Below are positions 32,516 through 38,219 of a DNA stretch of 45,322 nt, piece after piece (the first letter of the stretch is position 1; the number at the start of each line of letters is the position of its first letter). Position numbers and translations under genes: made by a program. The notes beneath the pieces are model-generated. The model was not told the origin of the DNA. It ran no database searches and saw only the letters and a list, made by a program, of their open reading frames with translations. Source of the DNA: Pseudoflavonifractor sp. 60 (GTDB taxonomy: Bacteria > Bacillota > Clostridia > Oscillospirales > Oscillospiraceae); the NCBI RefSeq assembly GCF_009911645.1, contig NZ_QWKI01000012.1, forward strand, positions 1 through 45,322, in the 5' to 3' direction.

Positions 32516-32818
32516 TTATTCAGATATGGGGTAAGCCGGTTTTTGCCGTACAATTTGCTGAACAAGCCGCTGGGTGATGCCATATCTTTCTGCAAGTTCT
32601 GGAATGTTGTAACCGTTGTACGCCTCTTTGATTTTCTGGTCTCTGAGCGGACGCAGAATACTTTCCGCTTGAGGCATATAGAAGGTTGAACCGCCAACCA
32701 GTACAGCCAATTTTAGAAGATTGTCCGCCCCGATTTCTTCAGCGATTCTTTTACAAATCCCATCGGGCAGCATGGAAGATGTAAGTTCATTTGTCCATGG
32801 CTCCAACACGCTATACAC
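32516..32818 (-). CDS. Mor-family transcription activator-like protein
   Basis: Protein of 100 aa matching the Mor/C activator pattern: an N-terminal dimerisation part (ICKRIAEEIGADNLLKLAVLVGG) and a C-terminal HTH (IPELAERYGITQRLVQQIVRQ). Mor turns on the middle/late promoters of Mu. It starts with GTG at 32818 or at 32809; the ribosome binding site AAAGGCGG favours the latter. It is placed immediately before the gpT gene, an unusually tight link. Confidence 0.75.
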   Translation of the reverse strand: MYSVLEPWTNELTSSMLPDGICKRIAEEIGADNLLKLAVLVGGSTFYMPQAESILRPLRDQKIKEAYNGYNIPELAERYGITQRLVQQIVRQKPAYPISE

Positions 32819-33030
32819 CGCCTTTCAGCAAATAAATTGCTTTTTAATAGTAACGCTATTTCTGCGAAAAGTCCTGTTGAAACACTTCTTGGAATTATTT
32901 CTAATCGAACTTTAAATGCAACAGCAAGACCCTATCATAGGCAATATTCACCACCTGTTCAATTCGCCGTTTAGAGGGTGCATAAACGGCTTTTGTCCGC
33001 AGATGGTCACATATACACACAGGCGCTTAA

Positions 33031-33060
33031 ACCCCCGTTATCACGCGTGATAACGGGGGT
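33031..33060 (-). terminator. Perfect 30-bp palindrome downstream of early operon
   Basis: ACCCCCGTTATCACG (33031-33045) and CGTGATAACGGGGGT (33046-33060) are exact reverse complements without a loop. It lies 10 nt after the stop of the gene at 33071 and separates the early genes from the Mor gene. On the minus strand only TTTAA follows, so it is either a terminator or a protein-binding site. The rest of 32819-33030 holds no gene I can see. Confidence 0.55.
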
Positions 33061-33070
33061 AGAAACAAGA

Positions 33071-33376
33071 TTATTCTTTGAGCTCCCGGAACACTTTCAA
33101 AACCTGCTCCGGAAATTTGGAATCGGAGATATGCCGCTCCATATCGGCCCCGGTCTGAACCCCGATATAAAAGCCCAGCAGAGACGAAGCCGAGACGATC
33201 CCGTTGATGGCATCATCGACCTCAACCTCCAATCGCCTATCGTTGGGGGCCATGCTGCCGATCAGCGCGAAGGCGTCAGCCTTCATGCGCTGTATGTAGC
33301 TGTCCCTCTCACTCAGCTCGCCGAACTCCTCGTGGAACTGCTCCCGTAAAGCGTCCAAAACTTTTTTACTCAACAT
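33071..33376 (-). CDS. Hypothetical phage early protein
   Basis: Protein of 101 aa, acidic and helical, beginning MLSKKVLDALREQFHEEFGE. The ATG at 33376 has AAGGAGGAA upstream. A central segment rich in small residues (GIVSASSLLGFYIGVQTGADM) resembles helical bundle proteins that often accompany the neighbouring gene. No function recognised; it is in the early operon behind the transposition genes. Confidence 0.6.
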   Translation of the reverse strand: MLSKKVLDALREQFHEEFGELSERDSYIQRMKADAFALIGSMAPNDRRLEVEVDDAINGIVSASSLLGFYIGVQTGADMERHISDSKFPEQVLKVFRELKE

Positions 33377-33390
33377 TCCGTGGTTCCTCC

Positions 33391-33690
33391 TTACTTCATG
33401 CCTTCCAGAATCATCCGCATAGCGATTTTGTATCCGCAAACGAAACGCCGCTGCTCGGCTAAGCGCAGTTCATCTGCAACCATCTCCTGATAAGCCTCAA
33501 ACCATTTTTTCTGTTTGGGATTGAGGCTATCCACTAAGGCATCAACGCTGTCACGGTATTTTTCAGCAATGTCTATGTCCTCCTGGCAGTGAACCGACGT
33601 ATACTGCCAAAGGACCTCGCCCAGCTCCGCGATGGTCTCATTGTTCACTCTGCTGATATCCAGGTTGTCAAAGTTAAACTCTGCCACCAA
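33391..33690 (-). CDS. Hypothetical phage early protein (DUF6809-like)
   Basis: Protein of up to 99 aa, helical. The C-terminal QKKWFEAYQEMVADEL and FVCGYKIAMRMILEGM pattern resembles DUF6809, a family of uncharacterised small proteins in clostridial phages and plasmids; the match is by eye. Start is TTG at 33690 or GTG at 33687, both behind AAAGGAG. It lies 14 nt upstream of the next gene in the same operon. Confidence 0.6.
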   Translation of the reverse strand: MVAEFNFDNLDISRVNNETIAELGEVLWQYTSVHCQEDIDIAEKYRDSVDALVDSLNPKQKKWFEAYQEMVADELRLAEQRRFVCGYKIAMRMILEGMK

Positions 33691-33765
33691 AAAACACTCC
33701 TTTCAAATATCGGGCTTGCCCTATCTTGAAAAACTGTGAACCAGATGATATACTGTAGGGGACTT

Positions 33766-33861
33766 CTAGGAGGAAGTTTCCCCAGCGCCTGGGCGGCTGT
33801 TATTTGCGGTAGCAGCCGCCCTTTTCTCATTTATCCTGTCCGCTGTTGTGTGGGCATTCAT
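33766..33861 (-). CDS. Possible 31-aa peptide
   Basis: A 31-codon frame (MNAHTTADRINEKRAAATAN at its start) with GGGGAGGTTTGCGC before the ATG. It contains a hairpin, GGGCGGCTG ... CAGCCGCCC, in its coding region. It lies in the otherwise empty gap between the MuB-like gene and the early hypothetical genes. It may be a real small gene or a leader around an RNA hairpin. Confidence 0.3.
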   Translation of the reverse strand: MNAHTTADRINEKRAAATANNSRPGAGETSS

Positions 33862-33926
33862 GCGCAAACCTCCCCTAACAGCTGCCGGTGGGTATCACGA
33901 AGGTGCTTCACCGTAAGGGTGCTCCC

Positions 33927-34766
33927 CTAAGCGGCGGCAAATTCCGCTGCCACGTTATACAGCTTTTTGGCGGTGCGTAGGCTCTCGCCGTGGGCCAGCT
34001 TCAGCAGATAGCCGATACAGCTTTCACTCAGACCGGGGAACATGGCTTCCATTTCCTCGATTTTGTAATCGTTATATATCTTTTTGCGGATGACAATCCG
34101 GGTACGGAGCTGGTCAAACTCATAGCTGCGGCGTCCGGCTTTCATCTGACGGTAGATTTTGTCGTTGCCGGATAGGACGATACCCACCCCGGCCAGATCA
34201 TTGAGATTGCGCACGGCCTGGAGTGCGTCCAGTGACAGGTGGTCGGCCTCGTCAATAATAATCAGGCGGTTTGTCCCGGCCAACTGCTCCACCAGAGTAT
34301 TCATAAGTGCTGCTTTCCGGCCCGGAACCTGACGCCCCACTTGCTGGCAGATCAGGCCCAGTACGGCGGTGGCCGACGTAGTACAGGCGTTGGCTGTGAT
34401 GAAGATAACTCCGGTATTCGTTTCAGCGTAGTGGCGAAGGGCAGTCGTTTTCCCCGCTCCTGCGTCACCACTCACTAAGGTGATATCGTTGTGCTGGTGC
34501 GCATAGAGACAGGTGAAAAGAACCTCCCGCGTGTTGTAGAGCTCGGGGTAGAAAGGCGTCTTTGAAACAGTGTTTAAACGCTCTTTACCGACGGTTAGAT
34601 ACTGGTTGATGGATTTGGCGACTTCCTCATTGTCCCCCGCGTAGCAACCATTTAGGAACTGCGAGATAACGGACGTGGAAAGCCCCGTTTCGCGGGATAT
34701 CTGCCGCTGTGATTTGCCGCTCCGTTCCATAAAATCGGCAAGGGCGGCTCTAGTTTCGGCAAGCAT
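33927..34766 (-). CDS. MuB-like transposition ATPase
   Basis: AAA+ ATPase of 279 aa. An N-terminal helix-turn-helix (about residues 18-40, QRQISRETGLSTSVISQFLNG) is followed by Walker A GDAGAGKTT (100-108) and Walker B LIIIDEAD (168-175) and a C-terminal helical domain. MuB binds target DNA as an ATP-dependent filament, recruits the MuA transpososome and gives target immunity. The ATG at 34766 has GGAGGG upstream, and the gene begins 13 nt after the transposase stop. Confidence 0.9.
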   Translation of the reverse strand: MLAETRAALADFMERSGKSQRQISRETGLSTSVISQFLNGCYAGDNEEVAKSINQYLTVGKERLNTVSKTPFYPELYNTREVLFTCLYAHQHNDITLVSGDAGAGKTTALRHYAETNTGVIFITANACTTSATAVLGLICQQVGRQVPGRKAALMNTLVEQLAGTNRLIIIDEADHLSLDALQAVRNLNDLAGVGIVLSGNDKIYRQMKAGRRSYEFDQLRTRIVIRKKIYNDYKIEEMEAMFPGLSESCIGYLLKLAHGESLRTAKKLYNVAAEFAAA

Positions 34767-34779
34767 TTCATTCCCTCCT

Positions 34780-36588
34780 TTACGCTTGCTTTTGGTAGAA
34801 ATCTAACAGTGTGGCGCTTACACTATCCTCCTCTCGAATGCGCCGGGCGGTTTCGGTGCGGTCTGTGGCTTTGAGGATAGCAGTGTTCCGAGCTGCCTGG
34901 GGTGTTATATGCTCTACAATATCCGGCTCTCCGGATTCGTTGAACACCTTCTCCATGAGTTGATTTCTGGCAATGATTTCATGGATATCTACATCACGGG
35001 TGGGCTTGTACTTCTGAACCATAGTCCGCGCTTTCTTCTTTTCTTTTGCAGCCCTGATGTAGTCCTCCTCGCTGGTATGGCGGAACGGGGTGCGGATTTT
35101 AGCCTCTGCCATACAGATAGCGCGATTTTCCATATCAAAAACAGCTATTTTATCAATGTTATCCGGGTCATAGACCACAATGACACGTTCGCCCTGATGG
35201 TAAAGAAGTGCATCGTTGTAATAGTTGTTGTTCTTAATGGAAATCCCGTTTTTGTGGACGACGCGCTCCTCCGAGTTGCCACAGAGAAGGCGTAGGGCAT
35301 CCAGATCACTGACAACCCGCTTTACTGCCAGATTTTCAGCGTATACTTGGTCTGGGCACTTTCCGCCCATGTCTATACCATCGCTTTTTTCTTGGTTGTA
35401 CTCCGCTATGTAGGCGGTCAGTAGCTTGACAAACTCATCCAGCGTGGGGGCCTGTGCCACAATCTCTTTATTGGATATCTGCATACACTCAGGCCTGATT
35501 TTGGCGTTGCAGCCCGTATAAGTGCCGAACCGACGGCTGAAACGGTTGGTAAATGTACCGAAAAATCGCTCCACAGTTTTAGCCTGACCATGGTAGGGCG
35601 TTGCGTATATTTGACCTATACCAAGCTGGTTTACCAAAGACATAGGATAGTCCTTGCTGAAGCTTTTGGACCGATAATCCTTACCATTGTCAAAATAAAC
35701 CTCGTTAGGCACTCCGTTTTGTTCCACGCCCAGACGGAAGCATTTCTTGACAGCTGTTGCGTTAGGGTCAGCGTCCCGGACCAGGAACGATACTACACGG
35801 TTAGAGCGTGCGTCGAAGAACACCGTCAGCCATGGCCGGATTGCCCTGGCTCCGTCTGCGCTCTTAACAAACACATCTACAAGATGGTGGTCCGAGAACC
35901 AGATATCATTTGATGCAATGTCGAGCTTGCTGCGCTCCATGGAAGGAAGAGCGTCATTGAACGCTTTTGGGCCGTCCCTGTAGTACAGAACCGCATAATA
36001 GGGAATGGTTTTGACCTTGCGCTCAAATGCCTTGCAGGAGGGGATATCCGGGTATTCCATCCTGGTAACATCATAACAGAGTTTGACACCGCGCTTCTGC
36101 TGAGTCATATAGAGTGAATAGAACAGCTCCCATGCTTCCTCGGGAATGGTGTCCTTTCCCCGGTTGTGCCCGCCGCGCTGGTCGATCAAGGCCACAACAT
36201 CTTTCTCTTGGTACTTTCTCTGCCAACGGAACAACTTGCTTTTGGTGATAGCGTCCTCAGTGGGGTTATTGGAATTGAACCAAGATACAAAATCATCTGG
36301 AGATAGACCCTTTTGCTGGTACTGCTCCACAACCCACGCTTTGGCGTTGGCTTCGTCCCGCTGTTTTCCTGTAAATTGCAGGATATCCACAGGAGGAGGT
36401 ACTTCCCTGCGATATCGGGCCTGTGCGCTCTCTGGAAGTGATTCTAAGGCGATGCGCAGTTGTTTGCCACCCCGGCCCTTGCCGTTGACATAGCGGTATT
36501 GGTATCTATTTTGTTGCACAGCTTTTTTGACGGCGCTATCTGTAACTCTGCATAAAGCAGCCACGTCTGGTACTGTTAGCCATGTCAA
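34780..36588 (-). CDS. MuA-like DDE transposase
   Basis: Transposase of 602 aa. The N-terminal Mu-type winged HTH (residues 1-60, MTWLTVPDVAALCRVTDSAV) binds the ends or enhancer; the catalytic core has Asp233 (SDHHLVDVFV), Asp300 (VYFDNGKDY) and Glu340 in GQAKTVERFFG, which aligns with the GQAKPVERAFG of Mu itself. A C-terminal Mu-type beta-barrel and a Lys-rich tail follow. The start is TTG at 36588, 8 nt behind AGGAGGTGAT. It is shorter than MuA, with one N-terminal domain fewer. All three catalytic residues are present, so it is likely active. Confidence 0.93.
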   Translation of the reverse strand: MTWLTVPDVAALCRVTDSAVKKAVQQNRYQYRYVNGKGRGGKQLRIALESLPESAQARYRREVPPPVDILQFTGKQRDEANAKAWVVEQYQQKGLSPDDFVSWFNSNNPTEDAITKSKLFRWQRKYQEKDVVALIDQRGGHNRGKDTIPEEAWELFYSLYMTQQKRGVKLCYDVTRMEYPDIPSCKAFERKVKTIPYYAVLYYRDGPKAFNDALPSMERSKLDIASNDIWFSDHHLVDVFVKSADGARAIRPWLTVFFDARSNRVVSFLVRDADPNATAVKKCFRLGVEQNGVPNEVYFDNGKDYRSKSFSKDYPMSLVNQLGIGQIYATPYHGQAKTVERFFGTFTNRFSRRFGTYTGCNAKIRPECMQISNKEIVAQAPTLDEFVKLLTAYIAEYNQEKSDGIDMGGKCPDQVYAENLAVKRVVSDLDALRLLCGNSEERVVHKNGISIKNNNYYNDALLYHQGERVIVVYDPDNIDKIAVFDMENRAICMAEAKIRTPFRHTSEEDYIRAAKEKKKARTMVQKYKPTRDVDIHEIIARNQLMEKVFNESGEPDIVEHITPQAARNTAILKATDRTETARRIREEDSVSATLLDFYQKQA

Positions 36589-36661
36589 AGGGTATCACCT
36601 CCTGTCGAACTAAGTTCATGCTATGCAAACAGGAAAATTTCTATTGGACAGATTCAGAATT

Positions 36662-36904
36662 CTAAGATTCTTTTCCAAATAAGGCCGCAACCAGATCGAA
36701 GGGGTCAAGGCCCAGAGGCTTGGCAATCTGTTTGAGCGCCGCCAACGTCGGGATAGCACGGCCATTCATGATAGCGCATAAGTAAGTTTTTGATATCCGG
36801 GCCTCCTGTGCCAACCACTTTTGCTGTCTGTTCATTTCTTTCAAGCGTTTGCCTATCATGGTTCCCAATGGTGGCTTGTTGTTTAGGCTTGTTGTTCTCG
36901 ACAT
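36662..36904 (-). CDS. XRE-family early regulator (Ner-like)
   Basis: Helix-turn-helix protein of 80 aa, first gene of the minus-strand early operon ahead of the transposase. HTH at about residues 18-72 (GKRLKEMNRQQKWLAQEARISKTYLCAIMNGRAIPTLAALKQI by parts). AAGGGGGTGAAG precedes the ATG. In Mu the equivalent position holds ner, which shuts off early and repressor transcription. That role is inferred from position. Confidence 0.8.
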   Translation of the reverse strand: MSRTTSLNNKPPLGTMIGKRLKEMNRQQKWLAQEARISKTYLCAIMNGRAIPTLAALKQIAKPLGLDPFDLVAALFGKES

Positions 36905-36916
36905 AACTTCACCCCC

Positions 36917-37012
36917 TTGAAATCCCTAGCGGTTTCCGATATAATAAATTGTCTGCTTCTATTATAGTAGCGGATACCGATATTGTCAATAAAAATTTAT
37001 CGGTTTCCGATA
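36917..37012. promoter_or_regulatory. Divergent promoters with three repressor operators
   Basis: Repressor promoter (+): TTGAAA (36917-36922), 17 bp, TATAAT (36940-36945). Early promoter (-): TTGACA (36984-36989), 17 bp, TATAAT (36961-36966). Three 15-bp operators of form TATCGGnnnCCGATA occur: 36927-36941 (in the + spacer, overlapping its -10 box), 36968-36982 (within the - spacer) and a perfect copy, 36998-37012, next to the repressor ribosome binding site. The layout is that of a phage lysogeny switch. Confidence 0.88.
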
Positions 37013-37023
37013 GGAGGAGTATC

Positions 37024-37623
37024 ATGTCAACAGTGAATGAGCGATTTAGGGATATTCGAAAAGAATTGGGCTTTAATCAGCAACAGTTTGCTTATGAGTT
37101 AGGTATTTCCCAAACACACATCTCGGGTATCGAAAACGGAAGGGATAATCCTTCAAAGAGCTTACTCAAGTTCCTATGCGCAAAATTCTCAGTCAATGAG
37201 GAATGGATGTTAGAGGGTACTGGAACCCCCTTGCCTGAATGGGATATAACAACGGATAAGGGAGCTATAACAAAGTATAATGTTTTAAGAGTTTCCTTTG
37301 AAAAGATGCTCCTTGCTGCCACTGGAGACGATCTTGTCTGTATGGTACAAGCATTTTGTTATCTTGTTGGCTCTTTGGGTGCTCGTAAGCTAGATTCGCA
37401 GGAGACCACAGCGTACCGGAGAGCACTTTGCTCTATTTTAGATGATTTAGAAAACTTGACTATGATGGTATCGGCTGACACCGTACTGCCCTCAAAAACT
37501 GATGCAATGGGATGGGTAGACTTCAAAAATTCCTGCTCAGCAGCGACAAACCGCATCAATCAATCGGTAAAAGATGCAGTCAATGTTTATCTCGAAAAGT
37601 ACGGCGAAGAAATGAAACTATAA
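37024..37623 (+). CDS. Phage repressor, XRE family
   Basis: Regulator of 199 aa. N-terminal HTH at about residues 5-60 (RFRDIRKELGFNQQQFAYELGISQTHISGIENGRDNPS by parts) and FSVNEEWMLEGTG after it, as in cI-like repressors of Firmicutes phages. The C-terminal 120 residues are helical and not a LexA-type peptidase domain, so induction by self-cleavage is unlikely. The ATG at 37024 has TAGGAGGAG directly joined to the third operator. It is the only + strand gene in the element and the AT-richest one. Confidence 0.88.
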   Translation: MSTVNERFRDIRKELGFNQQQFAYELGISQTHISGIENGRDNPSKSLLKFLCAKFSVNEEWMLEGTGTPLPEWDITTDKGAITKYNVLRVSFEKMLLAATGDDLVCMVQAFCYLVGSLGARKLDSQETTAYRRALCSILDDLENLTMMVSADTVLPSKTDAMGWVDFKNSCSAATNRINQSVKDAVNVYLEKYGEEMKL

Positions 37624-37660
37624 CTCGAATATTTATTCGCTAATATAAATTTTTATCCAG

Positions 37661-37910
37661 TTACGTTTTGCCCGTCTTTTTTCCCTTAATCAATTCCCTT
37701 TATCAATACGCATAAAACCCCGCAAGCCCTGTGATATCAGGCACTTGCGGGGTTTTTCGTGTTTTATGAAGGATTCCCTTAGTCGTGTGTTCAGTTACGT
37801 TTTGCGTGTCCTTTTTCCCTTAGTCAAACTGGGCGTTTCTCCTACAGCCACAACGGTTTTCGGCATTTTTGCAACTAAGGGAAAAATAGCGTTTTGCGCG
37901 TCCGGCTACA
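37661..37910. other. Transposase-binding sites at the repressor-proximal end
   Basis: Two 33-bp direct repeats, at 37661-37693 and 37795-37827, start TTACGTTTTGC and end TTTTTCCCTTA(A/G)TCAA. The end itself carries GCGTTTTGCGCGTCC (37890-37904). All three read the same way and match the single site at 29619. Half copies of CCCTTAGT lie at 37776 and, inverted, at 37873-37881. Three spaced sites at the repressor side resemble the L1-L2-L3 set of Mu. Confidence 0.75.
37714..37757. terminator. Rho-independent terminator after repressor gene
   Basis: AAAACCCCGCAAG (37714-37726) pairs with CTTGCGGGGTTTT (37744-37756) with a T run. It lies between two transposase-binding sites and isolates the repressor transcript from the flanking DNA. 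Confidence 0.85.
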
Positions 37911-37915
37911 ATAAA
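37911..37915. repeat. Target-site duplication, right copy
   Basis: ATAAA directly after the CTACA end of the element, identical to 29606-29610. The junction CTACA + ATAAA creates TACAAT (37907-37912), a fair -10 box for the downstream sequence, although no -35 box is at the right distance. Confidence 0.85.
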
Positions 37916-37957
37916 AGCAGAAGGGCTCCGTAATAGACGGTCAGCCCATCGATTTAG

Positions 37958-38014
37958 TCAACCAAAACAGTTGACCGCTCGGGGACCGGCCGGGCGGTCA
38001 ACTGTTTTGGTTGA
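37958..38014. repeat. Perfect 21-bp inverted repeat
   Basis: The arms 37958-37978 and 37994-38014 are exact reverse complements (TCAACCAAAACAG... and ...CTGTTTTGGTTGA) around a 15-nt loop rich in CCGG. The repeat would form a long hairpin in RNA from either strand. No T run follows, so it is unlikely to be a plain terminator. Confidence 0.8.
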
Positions 38015-38080
38015 TAGGTACATGAGTATCGCCACACCTGCCAGGAAACAGATGGCTTTCCACATCTGTTTCTTCCACAT
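37958..38080 (-). CDS. 40-aa hydrophobic peptide, candidate type I toxin
   Basis: A 40-codon frame with a strong ribosome binding site (GGGGGAGGTGG, 6 nt before the ATG at 38080). The product has a Lys/Trp-rich start (MWKKQMWKA), a hydrophobic core at about residues 9-22 and a basic, Pro-containing tail. The size and form are those of membrane-acting type I toxins. The strong promoter now cut off at 29580-29607 would have made an antisense RNA over the whole gene. The last 20 codons contain one arm of a 21-bp inverted repeat and the stop codon lies in the other arm. No homologue is recognised with certainty. Confidence 0.4.
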   Translation of the reverse strand: MWKKQMWKAICFLAGVAILMYLSTKTVDRPAGPRAVNCFG

Positions 38081-38163
38081 TTGCGCCACCTCCCCCTCTT
38101 TCAATTTTGCTAAAGGGGTAATAACGGTGGACTAACCGCCTTATGTAACAGCGCACCTTCCGT

Positions 38164-38186
38164 CCCGCCTGGCTGGCGGGCATTTT
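38164..38186 (+). terminator. Rho-independent terminator
   Basis: CCCGCC (38164-38169) and GGCGGG (38175-38180) form a short hairpin followed by CATTTTT on the + strand. It would end the presumed antisense RNA about 270 nt after its original start. Confidence 0.6.
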
Positions 38187-38219
38187 TATGGTATCACAGG
38201 GGGCACATTTTGTGAAATC

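Larger units (their letters stand above)
29611..37910. mobile_element. Mu-like transposable element, 8,300 bp
   Basis: Begins TGTGGGGAGACACGCAAAACG and ends with a sequence whose reverse complement is TGTAGCCGGACGCGCAAAAC; the terminal 21 bp agree at 16 positions. It is flanked by ATAAA on both sides. It encodes a MuA-like transposase, MuB-like ATPase, Ner/repressor switch, Mor-type activator and four head/packaging genes, with all but the repressor gene on the minus strand. The repressor-proximal end (37910) corresponds to the Mu left end. There is no large terminase, portal, tail or lysis gene. The exact ends show that transposition made this insertion; whether it moved as an 8.3-kb unit or was reduced afterwards cannot be told. 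Confidence 0.9.

Noticed and set aside
33645-33830. A 61-codon minus-strand frame between the MuB-like gene and the early hypothetical genes
   Set aside because: No ribosome binding site and it overlaps the better-supported start of the gene at 33391-33690.
37998-38183. A 61-codon minus-strand frame overlapping the 40-aa peptide gene
   Set aside because: It lacks a ribosome binding site and has no hydrophobic core; the 40-aa frame has a strong site and coherent peptide.
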